Source: Parus major
Lineage: Eukaryota > Chordata > Aves > Passeriformes > Paridae
Direction of reading: 5' to 3'
Assembly: GCF_001522545.3 (NCBI RefSeq)
Contig: NC_031781.1
Coordinates: 8,313,487 to 8,377,486 of the forward strand
Length of the DNA: 64,000 bases
A program made the translations under genes and the position numbers. Positions 27,531 through 38,870 of this stretch are shown here, piece by piece (the stretch's first letter is position 1; every line of letters starts with the position of its first letter). The notes beneath the pieces were generated by a model that searched no databases, was not told the DNA's origin, and saw nothing but the letters and a program-made list of their open reading frames with translations.

Positions 27531-29400
27531 GTAAGGGTATGGATCATTTTTTAGTTTATTTTCGAGTTCGTTTTTTTAGAATATCTTATTACAATCCAGT
27601 CTTTAAAACTAAATGACATTCCCATTGTAAGAAAACAAATTTGTTTGGTTTTTTGTTACTTCTTCCCTCCTTTGGGCTGGCAATGATCCCTGTGTCCATG
27701 TGGTACCTGATCAAGAAACTTGTCTGCTGAAAACACAGATTCTATTTCTACCCCCATGCCCTGAGATGGACTTTGCTGGGTTGTTTCCATGGCCTACATT
27801 CTTCCCTGGCTGTGTGATTTTTTTTCAGGGGAAGTGTAGGTCTAGACAAGGAGGCTCAGCTGGGGCCACATGTTCATCTATTGCCTCACTTAAATTGACA
27901 GTAGCAATTTTAAAAATGCAACACAAGCACATTGCTGTATTGGGCTTTTTTGTATTTGAACTTTATTATTATAATTGTAATTACCTTTCTTTCAAACCCC
28001 TTGAACCCTAAAGTTTCAGCTAATAGTGTGGCAGAAGTATGAACCAGAATTTCTTGGTCAAGTAGTCACCATAGGTTTGAAACAGGTTAACTTAATTCTT
28101 TTCAGAATACCCACTGTTTCTTTGTGATGACTACTGTTTTTGATTTCTGCAGATACTTTAAAATGACAATAGAGAAAAGGTTCTAGCTGACAAATGAGGT
28201 GGTGGCATTTTTGTTTGGTTTATTTTTCTTGCTGTCTTCTTCCCAGTATGCATGCTCAGGAAATGTATTATGGCAGTAGCTCTGTATCTGTGTTAATTTA
28301 AATGCAGCCTTTATCTCATCTCTTTTGAAATTGTGGTATTTCAGGAACCATTTCTCTATCTTTCTGGAAACTGGTATGTATGGGGATTATCATATTGTAA
28401 TCAGTTTTGTCAAGACTTTTTAAAGTTCCCTAATGGGTCTGCTGCTTTCTGTAAGCATTGAACTTCTGGCCATGTTCTGTAGAATCCTGCCTACTCAGTA
28501 ACACAGATTTGGCAATAAAATGTCAACTGCCATCACCCCTTTACTGCTTTTCTGAACAAGACCTTCATAGAGCTTATCCTTAAAGAGAAGTGTATTAGAA
28601 AATAATGAAATAATAATATAAAATTGGAAGGCTGATGATAAAGTTTTTTAAAACAAGCAAATAAATGAAATGTCCATCAAAGCAAACTTCTTGTAAACCA
28701 AACCCCCGAAGCCCAACAAACCAAACCATAGTACAACAGGAGAATTTCCTGAAGTGCATTAAGTGAACAAAACATAAAGATAGCACCTGCTGTGTTACTC
28801 AGGAATTTCGTCTTTAGCCAGACAGGGTTGTAATTCTCAGATCTGAAATATCAGAGGAGGGTTCATGAATGTCTTTAAAGAAAACATTAAGTAATGGTGG
28901 TGGTGGTATTTTGTCATGAAGAGCTTTTGGAGCTGTAGGATTTTTGAGCGATTCTTTGTAGCGGAGGTCTCATCCCATAGTTTTACTCTTCTCAAAAATG
29001 ATGTTGCAAAGATTCAACTCCAGGATGCCTAGCTGAAATTGCCTGGGAGTTATTTAAGGTGTTTCCATGTGAGGTGATTGCAAACATTTATGAATACTAG
29101 CAGTATACATGGAAGAAATCAAAGGAATGCATTGCATCTAATGGACTTGGAGCTATTAATTTGACAAGATGCTGTCCTTGCTAAGAGAAGCTGAATTTCT
29201 TCAAGTGTGTTTAGACTAAAACAATTTTTACTATAAGATTTAGTTGGAAGAAAAATTGGACTTCATTATTTTTATCAGCGCATTGCAGTTAGTTCATGGA
29301 AATACTTGTGGAAAGTTCATAGTAAGCAAATTCTTGCCATGAATTTTTGCCAGTAGTAGTTGTTTGCTGTGGTTTTATGTTAGTTTTACAAAGCACGATA

Positions 29401-29438
29401 CATTACACAAATGCTGGTGACTTGGCATTTGTGTAATG
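29401..29438. repeat. Perfect 14-bp inverted repeat with 10-nt loop
   Basis: The arms cattacacaaatgc (29401-29414) and gcatttgtgtaatg (29425-29438) are exact reverse complements around tggtgacttg. The pair is longer than expected by chance in a window this size and would form a stable hairpin in the SLMAP pre-mRNA. It could also be a remnant of a palindromic transposon. Confidence 0.88.
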
Positions 29439-30759
29439 AGTGATCAGATTATGCAGCCTTACTTGTCCTTTTCTCTGGCTTTGAACATGGAAGCCTTGCT
29501 CATGTTACTCATGAATGTGTTGAGCTCGCTAATGAGTAAGAGGATACAAGTTTGCTTTCCTCCTTCCCTGTTCCCTAAAGCAGAGAATGAAGATTTTATC
29601 ATCACAGGGTGTTTACCTATGAATGCTGTTGGAATGCATGTAAGCATGGGGTTTTCACCAGTTTGCTTCAGTAATCTTAGATGCTACTGCTAATCTAATC
29701 TAGTCATGAAACAGGAAAGTTGTTTTTAAATTGGTGATTCCCTTTAAAAGCACTCTGGTATTTCCATAATGCCTTACTTGCACAAGACATTTCAGCAATC
29801 TGCTGTGTGTAATTGTAAGGTAATGACAGGACAGAACAGGTGTAGTTGCCCATGTAAATTCTGAATTCTGTCAGTGTTGCTAGAATACATTTATTGTTCA
29901 GTATGTGTTTTACTAAGTAATTTCCTTGCAAATGTGATCTGGATTAGGTTCATTAAAGTAGTGGCATGTTCAGTATGTGATTTTTCAGGTTATCAGGTAT
30001 GAGCACCAATTCCTCAGTTTCCTGCTGCTGAGCCGAAGTCAGTAACAGGTCCTGGAGAAGTGTTTGCTCCCCTCTTGCTTCCTTATTTGTCCACTTGCTA
30101 TGTTACTGACAAGCACAGAGGCCTGGCCATTTCCCCCTCATTAATACATCACTTACCTATTAACATCCCGCTGTGCTTTTTTGTGTTAATGTTGTTTATA
30201 TTCTTTTAGCACTTCCTAAATTTCCCTCTTGGTGCCAGAGCATTGCAGGTTAACTGATGATACTTACCTGCATGAGAAGGAGCAGCATTGCAAAGCAGGG
30301 TCAAATAATACCAATGTAATTTAATTCAAATGCATTTTATGCACTTTTTTCTGGTCAGGTTTGGAGCTCTAATGCATCTGTTCTGTCACGGGATGTTTGA
30401 GGGAGGTCATGCAAGTGGGGAGCCCAGTGTGTGCTGCACCCAAGGGGTGTGGGGGGCTTCTCAGGGCTGGGTACCACATTGAGTGAAAATAAAAATGAAG
30501 GCATCATTGGCAAATTGTCTCTCTAGGAAGCAAAAACTGAGACAAAAAAATTATTTCTGTGTTCCCATTATGCTCTAGTGCAGCAGAACCTGTCGGGGCT
30601 CAGGACAGGTCTCAGGGGTTTTGGAGCTGTGAAATATGGGGCAGCTCTGTGTTTTGGAGGGGACCAACAAGTTCTGAATTATGGAGCAGGAGCAGGATTT
30701 TTTTACTCGGTGGGGAGAGTTCTGGATGTGAGGCAGCTTTTTCGTGCCATGGAGGGAGC

Positions 30760-30914
30760 ACTGGATGTGCAGGGAGTGATGGATTGGTGAATGTGCACAG
30801 AGCGCTGGAAGTGCAGGGAGCAGTGGATCGGTGGATATGGACAGAGCGGTGGATCAGTGGTTATGGACAGAGCAGTGGATGTGCAGGGAGCAGTGGTTAT
30901 GGACAGAGCAGTGG
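30760..30914. repeat. Minisatellite running into the gap
   Basis: Imperfect units built from atggacagagcagtgg, gatgtgcagggagcagtgg and gatcagtggt follow each other up to the first N. Unit length varies, so the array is compound. It is the likely cause of the assembly break. Confidence 0.85.
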
Positions 30915-31487
30915 NNNNNNNNNNNNNNNNNNNNNNNNNNNNNNNNNNNNNNNNNNNNNNNNNNNNNNNNNNNNNNNNNNNNNNNNNNNNNNNNNNNNNN
31001 NNNNNNNNNNNNNNNNNNNNNNNNNNNNNNNNNNNNNNNNNNNNNNNNNNNNNNNNNNNNNNNNNNNNNNNNNNNNNNNNNNNNNNNNNNNNNNNNNNNN
31101 NNNNNNNNNNNNNNNNNNNNNNNNNNNNNNNNNNNNNNNNNNNNNNNNNNNNNNNNNNNNNNNNNNNNNNNNNNNNNNNNNNNNNNNNNNNNNNNNNNNN
31201 NNNNNNNNNNNNNNNNNNNNNNNNNNNNNNNNNNNNNNNNNNNNNNNNNNNNNNNNNNNNNNNNNNNNNNNNNNNNNNNNNNNNNNNNNNNNNNNNNNNN
31301 NNNNNNNNNNNNNNNNNNNNNNNNNNNNNNNNNNNNNNNNNNNNNNNNNNNNNNNNNNNNNNNNNNNNNNNNNNNNNNNNNNNNNNNNNNNNNNNNNNNN
31401 NNNNNNNNNNNNNNNNNNNNNNNNNNNNNNNNNNNNNNNNNNNNNNNNNNNNNNNNNNNNNNNNNNNNNNNNNNNNNNNNNNNNNNN
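30915..31487. other. Assembly gap (573 N)
   Basis: A run of 573 N with a minisatellite on the left and highly GC-rich, CpG-dense sequence on the right. The true length may differ. Any open frames that cross it are meaningless. Confidence 1.
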
Positions 31488-31620
31488 GGGAGCGGCGGCC
31501 CCGCGGAGCGGCCGGAGGTGAGTGGGATGGAGAGCGGGGTGAGATGTGGGAACAGGGGGTGCCTCAGCTCCGTTGGGAAACCAGGGGGAGCTTTACTGCC
31601 TCTTCTTGTTAATTCCTCAG
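31488..31620 (+). promoter_or_regulatory. CpG-rich gap edge, possible hidden exon or promoter
   Basis: The first 30 bases after the gap are nearly all G and C with several CpGs. They end gccggag followed by a strong donor-like gtgagt at 31518. About 100 nt further on, a pyrimidine tract ends in aattcctcag (31620), which looks like an acceptor. This could be the end of a GC-rich first exon whose body is lost in the gap. Equally, it could be a GC-rich variant of the minisatellite, because gagcgg resembles the left-hand unit. Confidence 0.3.
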
Positions 31621-33507
31621 AAGAAATACCACAGACCTGAATTTCAACTATTGCTGCTGTTCCGTGCACTCAGTACTGTATTTGTGTTTTCTGTGTTGCT
31701 TTACCTCAAGCTTTCTCCTTATTTTTCCAATTGCAATTAACTGATAGCTAAAAGTCAGACTGCAGAGTTTGGATACTGTTTCCTTTCTTATTGTTTTATT
31801 TTTATAAGATTGTCAAAATGTTTCCAGTCACTGTCTGAGACCTTTTGCTAGATGCCCATTATATCTTAATTTGACACTAATAAAGCTCCTGCAGACTTTA
31901 GGAGATTTTTGTCAGTCTAGCTGTTGGCAGAAAAACTTGGGTATTATTTAATCTTACAACAAACCTACCTGATATGTGACCCAAAGATAAAGCTGTCTGT
32001 TGGTATTTAATGTCAGGTATCATAATGTTTTTTATTAAAATCACTGATTTCCTCTTAAAGAAAGAATTTTACATTATGAAAGCTGTGTATTACTTGGTAC
32101 AGCTAATATTGATAATGTATTTTTAAAACGTTTTTGCAAACTGGATTTATTCCATTATAAATAAAGACCCCAAACCCTGCAGTTTAATCTGGCATGTAAA
32201 TCGAATATCAGGTCAGCTTGACAAAACAAGATGCTCTAGCCAGGAGAATACATCTCTGAAGCATTAGCTAAATAAAGGTTAAAACAACTTGTCTTGGTTG
32301 GATCATTTCTCCTGTATTTTTAGATTCTATTGAGGTAGCTTCCTTAAAGACCTGTCTCATTTCCCTAGAGTATTACCAGTGTCCTAAAACGCCCATTGCC
32401 CTTTTTTTTTCAAAGCCAGATTAACTGTTTTTTTGGTATTAATAACTGAGAAAAGAGAGCAGCTATTTGTCTCTGTATGTTAGTGGGTGCTGGAGGTGTG
32501 GTGGTACATGATAGGTGAACACGCACTCACATACATCTCACTTGTAGTAGTGTTTTGGGAACAATGTACAGCTATCTTTCCGTGTATCTGGAAATAATTT
32601 TTACTTCCCAGTTTGTAGAACCATACAGGGTGAAAAAAATCAACTGAGAGAGACAGGTAATTTGACTTTCACAAAGGGATTGAAAATGGTATCAGTACCA
32701 TTTTTTGAAACATTGTGTAGAAAGTTTGAACCTGATGTAAGAATCCAATATTGCATTTCCTCCCCTTATTCCTTAATATCTTTTTCGAGTTGAAAGAATC
32801 TTGAATTAAGTCCTCAAGGAGCAAGTTTACCTCTTCTGAAATGAAAGGCCACTAGTCTAGGGCTTTGCAGTAGATGTGCACTACAAGCACCCCAAAATAG
32901 AAATGTGTTGTATTGAATAATGCTGCTCATGGTGTTCAAAAGGATGTACTTCTCAGTGGTTCCTACACACTTCCTCTGCATTTCCTTTTCGATCCTTGTT
33001 TCTAAATAATAGTTGCTTGGCAAGTTCCAGATCTTGAAATAAGTGTCAGTGACACAAATTGGACATGTTACCTTTTAAATTCCTGGATATGCTTCTCAGA
33101 ATCTTGTCAAAAAGGCAGCTCATTATTTTGTTTATATCTCTGCATTCCCATTACCTCGTACAGGTAAGATGCATTCCTCTTCACTCACTTTATGATCAAA
33201 ACATTCACTTTTTAAATTAGTGTAATAAAGACAAGTTTCAGGTATTGCTGCACATAAGAGTTGGAACTGGACACTGCTCCACAGCCCGGACTGAGTACAC
33301 AGCATAACCTCTTCAAGTTTATAATGACAAAGTTTCCTGTGTCCAGAGGAGGTTTGAGAAGGCAGACCCAGGCCCTTGTGCTTGAAGGTGTTCATGCCTC
33401 CTCCTGTTTGCCTGTCTCAAGGTTTCTTAAGACAGTTTGTTTGGTTACTATAACCTTAAGCACTGAACTTAATGGAGCATGATGACTTAATATTTGTTTC
33501 TTTTCAG

Positions 33508-33580
33508 TTACCCATGGATGTATAGTCTCCACAATCAAACTGTTCCTTCCAGATGGAATGGAAGCTCGATTGCGATCAGA
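33508..33580 (+). CDS. SLMAP: SLMAP exon, end of FHA domain
   Basis: A 73-nt exon that starts in phase 1 after tttcttttcag and ends two bases into a codon before gtaaga. With the leftover g of the previous exon it reads VTHGCIVSTIKLFLPDGMEA then RLRS, with D completed by the next exon. It supplies the final beta strand of the FHA domain (CIVSTIKLFLP) and the start of the linker. This is the only place in the window where the phase changes from 1 to 2, so skipping this exon alone would shift the frame. Confidence 0.95.
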
Positions 33581-34384
33581 GTAAGAACATGTATTCACAT
33601 GTACCAAAATTCAACTACTGTATGATGAGGATTGAATGGATATTATGTTTAAAATCATCATGGGAGCAATTTCTTTTCCTGTGATCCTGCAAAGCGAGTA
33701 ACTGAGTGCATGGTTCTTTTGCAGGCATTATGAGAAAAAGAAAAGCTCATTTGCTTGTTGTTTTTAGTAATTATGACAGCTATGAAGAATAAAGAAGTTC
33801 TCTGAAAGAAGAAAAATATTCTTATATAGTTGAGCTTTTCTGACTGTGGTTTACTCTGCTGAAATGGGTATTAGAAGAATATAGAGGAAAAGAAAGCAAA
33901 TAAGAAAATTCTCCTGCCCTCTTTATTTGTGATTATTATTTTGGCTCTTTTAAATGCACATAGACTTGACTAAAGTGAAGTTAATGGAAACTCAGATGAA
34001 TATTGGCAGCATTTTCTATGTATAAGCCCATTTTTGAGAAATCTTCTATGAGCATTAGAAACCAAAAACGTTAGCATTTTGTTTGCACTGAGTGCTAATC
34101 ACAAATGGCATGATTTTAGTCATCTTTCATTTTCAACAGTTTTGTGGGGTTTATTGCTTATTTAAATATCCTTTTATCATTAGCATCCAGAAATTGTGTG
34201 AAGCTTTAGGGTATCTGCTTCCTTGTGAGAAGTAAAAGTAAATTACTGTACAAGATTTTCCATATAATTTCATGTCCAAATAAGAATATAGTAAATAGTA
34301 AAAATGTATGATGTTATAGTTTTGATAAGAATGTCCAAGTACAACATTTATGCATTTTGTGTCCACTTTTTTTTTATTTTTTAG
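33581..34384 (+). other. SLMAP: SLMAP intron, 804 nt
   Basis: AT-rich with no recognised repeat or exon; it ends in a strong poly-T acceptor tract. Confidence 0.85.
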
Positions 34385-34421
34385 TGTTATCCATGCTCCA
34401 TTACCAAGTCCTGTTGACAAG
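34385..34421 (+). CDS. SLMAP: SLMAP 37-nt exon after the FHA domain
   Basis: This very short exon follows a strong T-rich acceptor tract (tttttttttattttttag) and ends exactly on a codon before gtaatt. It completes an Asp codon and then encodes VIHAPLPSPVDK. The proline-rich peptide links the FHA fold to the coiled-coil rod. The sequence is diagnostic for SLMAP. The exon moves the frame from phase 2 to phase 0, so it must be spliced together with the preceding 73-nt exon. Confidence 0.95.
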
Positions 34422-35763
34422 GTAATTCAGTAATTTGCTGGTTTATGCCTTATTCAGACACATGCTATTTTCAGACTTGTTATAAAGATGAAGAGATAAC
34501 AAAGTCTGTTTTTACCTAGTTTAATATTTTGAGTGACATTGAAGGTAGAGAAGTAATGTAGTATTATACTGTATATTTGAAGGTAAGTTGACTTTTTACT
34601 TTGTGGCACCTGAAACACATCTTTGGAACAAAACCATTGATGTTAAGATGGTTAATTTCCAGGTACAGGTTGACAGACTAACAGGTCTTGTGTAATTTAA
34701 TACTTCATGTTCTGTGGGACCCAAGGGTAGCTCATGATTTGGTGTTTGGATGAGGTCTGTTTTCTTTATATCACATTTTTTTATGGAGGAGAAGCTGCTC
34801 TTCACAGTCTGGAAAGCACTGTTGTGTTCCCGAGGAAGATTGAGACCAAATGTCTCTGTCTCTCTTACGTAGCCAGAGTTGCTTACTGTAGAGTCGTGGA
34901 GTCGGTGTTGTTAAGTGTAATTCTTAAACTCAGTTTTGGTAATGTGGGGAACTTGTAGAAAAGCTGTTAATAGATATTTCCTTGAGAAAAGTGATCAGGA
35001 GTTGATTGTTTCTCTAGTCTCTAAAAAGAAGGATTAACTTAAACAGGCTCTAATCAGACACAAGAAGAACAAAATTTCCAGAAACCGTCAAGACTTATTT
35101 GTGAAACCAGCAGCCTGAGGAGTTTATAGACTGTTTTTAAGTTGAGATTTTAAAACAACATGTGTGGCTTGAATACAGGGCATGATTATTTCAGTGTATG
35201 AAGCTTACAAGAATTAGTATATAAACAGTTGGCTGAAATAAACCCACAGAACAACCCCCCACTTCTTTCCAAGTAAAGAACAGTTTATTATTCAAAGATA
35301 ATACAGGTATTCCTTAATTCTGAAGTAGATACTTATAAAGGGAGATAATGGTGCTAATGATAATAACTTGTAGGTCAGCAGGAAATGTTCAATCGTAATA
35401 TGTGTGATGACATTGAGTTGGAAACCCACAGTTTGTGTTTGTCCTTGGGTTGAATGGCTTCACCTTTGTGACCCTTGTTTCTTTTTTGTCAGTTTAGTCT
35501 CAACTGCACCAAAAGCTTTGAACTCATGGATGTGTTGGTGCTTCAAGAACATGTGCAGAAAAACACAGTGGGGCCTAAGTCCTGAATTGGGAAATTCTAT
35601 AATTTAAAAAAGCATAAACAGTAACAGAACAAGAAATTAAGTAAAATGCTATTATTAGATAATCTGAACTTTACCTTTGTGACTAGATTTAAGTGAATTT
35701 TGCATTATTTGTGTGTAATGAAAAATCCAAACCATTCTGATTCTTACTTATCTTCTTTTTCAG
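34422..35763 (+). other. SLMAP: SLMAP intron, 1342 nt
   Basis: Unique-looking intronic sequence. I see no coding segment or clear repeat in it. Confidence 0.85.
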
Positions 35764-35826
35764 GTTGCTGCTAACACTCCCAGTATGTATTCTCAGGAAT
35801 TGTTTCAACTTTCACAGTATTTACAA
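35764..35826 (+). CDS. SLMAP: SLMAP exon, linker to coiled coil
   Basis: A 63-nt, phase 0-0 exon between a cttctttttcag acceptor and a strong gtaagt donor. It encodes VAANTPSMYSQELFQLSQYL followed by Q. It marks the change from the FHA linker into the alpha-helical rod; the ELFQLSQYLQ part already has the hydrophobic spacing of a helix. It is the first of five consecutive phase 0-0 exons. Confidence 0.95.
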
Positions 35827-36833
35827 GTAAGTTTTCTTTTAAGTGTATTTAGTTCAGCTGAATGTTTTTGTTCAAAATGCACATGTTATCCTGTGGCTTG
35901 TATCTATTAGAAACAAAGAAAGGGACAGTGCTGGCAGCTCTTCTTCCTCACTGGCATCACCAGCCTTTCTGTGCCTGCTCCTGTGTCAGTTTAATAAGTG
36001 TGCTTTTCCCAGGATGTCATATCACAAAAGAGTTAGATTGCAGAATGGCAGCACGTTAAACTGTGTGCTGATAGATAAAAGTAAACTCTTTAGAAAGGAC
36101 GATAAAGTCAGCTTTTTGAGAAAGAGATTAAAGCTTTTTTGCTGATAAATTTTATCCAGGTTTAAGTGTGTATAAGTTCTAAAGATTTATTTTGCCTGGT
36201 TTTCTTTGATAATGGCAATTTTTATTTGTTCACATCAAGGCTTTTGAGATAGATACTATCTTTATATGTATTTGCTGACATAGCAGGAAGGAGCTCATGC
36301 AGATGCTCTTTCTTTGGAAGCCAAATACATATTCACTCACCAATCTGTTCACTCTCCATATCCTGGAGTTAATGAAGACACTCTTCTGTCTTCCTGTCAT
36401 AAACCGAAAATCAAACAAAAATAGTAGTTCTTGCTTGGCATTTCTCTTTTGTGACCTCATTTGAGGATGAACAGCTCATTGCATGGAAGCTGCCAAGCTG
36501 TCTTTTGGTGTCTGCAGTTTTGTTACTCAAATTATTGACAAGACAAAATGTCTCTTACGTCTTGGGAAGAATAAGAGTGTGTCCTCAGCATGTGCAACAT
36601 AGCATGAAAAATGAAGAGTTTAGGAACCTGAGCTTATAGGATAGCATTTTCTAACTAAACTATCAAAATAAATTTGTGGATGGATAAAATGGAATGGGCT
36701 TATTATGGTTTGGACAAATTGACAGTGTTTGCTACTCATGTTTCCTTTTTGTTGTATTTTGGGATCTCTTCTGTTGCTTCTGATTTCCTGAATTGTTCTA
36801 GCTGAACTAACTGGTGCCCTGCTCTTTTCACAG
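35827..36833 (+). other. SLMAP: SLMAP intron, 1007 nt
   Basis: Ordinary AT-rich intron with strong splice sites. Nothing else was recognised. Confidence 0.85.
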
Positions 36834-36929
36834 GAAGCCTTACATCGGGAACAAATGTTGGAACAGAAGCTGGCAACCCTTCAGCGACTACTTGCTGTTA
36901 CACAAGAGGCTTCAGATACTAGTTGGCAG
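36834..36929 (+). CDS. SLMAP: SLMAP exon, first coiled-coil segment
   Basis: A 96-nt, phase 0-0 exon with acceptor cttttcacag and donor gtatct. It encodes 32 residues, from EALHREQMLEQKLATLQRLL to AVTQEASDTSWQ. The Leu spacing (MLEQKLATLQRLL) is a clear heptad pattern. In the SLMAP family the early rod is the region reported to bind STRIPAK partners such as SIKE1; that assignment is family knowledge, not visible here. Confidence 0.95.
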
Positions 36930-37202
36930 GTATCTGCAGGCATATTTCCTTATGGACTGAACTGTGCACTGCCATATAAACTTTAGCTGTTAATGGGGGT
37001 AAAAAGCACCAGAAATAATAAAAGCTTTATGGTGGTTCTCTAAAACTGTGCAAAAGACACTGTTTAATAAATTTAGTGGTTGTGTACCTTTGAAATAGCT
37101 ATTAGCAGTAAGACCTCCAACAAAATTCAGATCTTTAAAGCCAAACTACTGGCACTGCGTTAAGTGTGTGATAATTCTGAGGTGGCACTTCTTTTCTTCT
37201 AG

Positions 37203-37274
37203 GCTTTAATAGATGAAGACAGGCTGCTATCAAGACTAGAGGTTATGGGAAATCAGTTACAGGCTTGTTCAAAG
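37203..37274 (+). CDS. SLMAP: SLMAP exon, coiled coil
   Basis: A 72-nt, phase 0-0 exon with acceptor cttttcttctag and donor gtaagt. It encodes 24 residues, ALIDEDRLLSRLEVMGNQLQ then ACSK. The acidic and basic residues with Leu at heptad positions continue the rod. The upstream intron is only 273 nt. Confidence 0.95.
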
Positions 37275-37946
37275 GTAAGTAGTTCACTTAAAGTCAAATA
37301 TTAGGAATGCTGAAAGGCAGCTCTTTTCAAGTGTTTTGAAAGTAGCTAGTTGCAGGAAAGCTTTTGGACCATAAGCTTTCCAAAATGAACCTCCACAGCT
37401 TTGATAATCTGAGTAGCACAAAAACACATCTGCTCTGTATTTCAAGGCATCTCAGTAAGTGGCTGTTTTTTTTCATTGCCCATGTCCTGTCTGATATTCA
37501 GAGTTACACGTATGTGCTGCCTTGATTGTTGTTTAGGCCACCTATACTTGCCTTGGATTTTCATTTTTATTTTATTTCTATTTTTTCTCAACTGTCTACA
37601 TTTTAAGAACTTTTTCTGCAGGTCCTGTTTAAGGTTTTTCCTCTGGGACCTGGTTTGTTCAGTTCTCCTAGGCCTGACATTGTCTTAGCAGTATCCAAAA
37701 AAATGTCATAATTTTCCTGGGATCAAAACTGACCATTGAGTCTGTGCTGCTGTACATACACTTCAAAAAATAACTTATTTATACCCAGTTGTGTCAAGAA
37801 TCTTTGATCACTGATTTGTACATAACATTTTCTCATCTATCAGAGATTGCTAAACATTTTTTAATAGAACAGGCTTTATCACAATCCAATTTACTTGATG
37901 AGTGAAACAGTAATTGTTCTCTTCTTGAATTATTTTGTATGTGCAG
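37275..37946 (+). other. SLMAP: SLMAP intron, 672 nt
   Basis: T-rich in its middle (about 37555-37620). No exon or mobile element was recognised. Confidence 0.85.
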
Positions 37947-38087
37947 AATCAAACAGAAGACAGTATACGAAAAGAGCTTATAGCATTACAGGAAGACAAA
38001 CACAACTATGAGACAACTGCCAAAGAGTCCCTGAGGCGGGTCCTTCAGGAGAAAATTGAAGTGGTCAGAAAATTGTCTGAAGTGGAG
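37947..38087 (+). CDS. SLMAP: SLMAP exon, coiled coil
   Basis: A 141-nt, phase 0-0 exon with acceptor ttgtatgtgcag. It encodes 47 residues, beginning NQTEDSIRKELIALQEDKHN and ending EKIEVVRKLSEVE. Strong alternation of Glu/Lys with Leu/Ile/Val supports coiled coil. The donor, gag followed by gtactc, is a weak match to the U1 consensus. Reading through it would give 21 further codons and a stop at 38148-38150, so retention would truncate the protein. Confidence 0.95.
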
Positions 38088-38732
38088 GTACTCAAGTTTC
38101 ATTCCTGGTCTTCTGGAAGTGCTAAAATAGTTGTAACTGCTGCTGTTTAGGTCCCTGTTTTGTTGCTGTAATAATTCAGTGTCTGTTGTAGTCTGACACT
38201 TGCAGGATGTTAAGTAGTAGTGTTTATTTCTCCTATTGGACAGGACTAAGATTGTTAAACCATTAATGAGAAACTATTCTTTCAGCTCTTCCCATTTCTC
38301 CCTGCTTTCAAAATTCATGAGGCTGTCTTACAGAAGTTGCTGTGTGTGGGACATAACACAGGGGAAATGACATAGATGCATTAAAAAAAAGCTGTAAGAC
38401 CTTGTTTAAAGTGTAGCTTTTATGGAAATATACACTTAACCACTTGCACAAAGCATGCTTTAAAAGGAGCTTTTACAATGAGCTTTTACAGTTAGTGTTA
38501 GACACTCTTTTGAAGTAAGATTTCTATCCCTATAGTATCTTGCATTATTCTCTTTTCCTTCCTTTTCTTTTACTTGATCATTATTTGCTATATTTCCTTG
38601 GTCAAGAAGTCTCATAAGAATAGTTGGCATCCTGTGCATATGTACAGCTTGGAAAAAAATAGATCATCTGCAGTGTTTGGTAGCTTGTCTGCCTTTTGTT
38701 ATTGTTTATTGCATAATAATTCTGTCTTACAG
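38088..38732 (+). other. SLMAP: SLMAP intron with weak donor, 645 nt
   Basis: It begins gtactc, a poor U1 match, and ends in a normal ttac-ag acceptor. The interior holds only AT-rich unique sequence. Confidence 0.85.
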
Positions 38733-38870
38733 CGGAGTTTAAGTAATACAGAAGATGAATGTACACACCTGAAAGAAATGAATGAGCGGACTCAGGAAGA
38801 ATTAAGGGAATTAGCTAATAAATACAATGGAGCTGTAAATGAGATTAAAGATCTTTCCGACAAGCTAAAG
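38733..38870 (+). CDS. SLMAP: SLMAP exon, coiled coil
   Basis: A 138-nt, phase 0-0 exon with acceptor tctgtcttacag and donor gtaatg. It encodes 46 residues, starting RSLSNTEDECTHLKEMNERT and ending EIKDLSDKLK. Charged heptad repeats continue the rod. It is the last of the five phase 0-0 exons. Confidence 0.95.

Larger units (their letters stand above)
27531..33507 (+). other. SLMAP: SLMAP intron containing the assembly gap
   Basis: A 6-kb intron between two FHA exons. It has a gtaagg donor and a tttcttttcag acceptor. It holds a perfect 14-bp inverted repeat at 29401, a GC- and G-rich section starting near 30360, a minisatellite at 30760-30914, the gap at 30915-31487 and a CpG-rich edge after it. 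No other coding exon was recognised. Confidence 0.85.

Noticed and set aside
30559..31669. Several long open frames (about 270-320 codons) on both strands
   Set aside because: They are open only because they cross 573 N; the real parts are minisatellite and GC-rich edge with no protein motif.
36930..37202. Possible U12-type intron because of the gtatct donor
   Set aside because: It lacks the gtatcctt consensus and the typical branch-point sequence, and the acceptor has a normal U2 pyrimidine tract.
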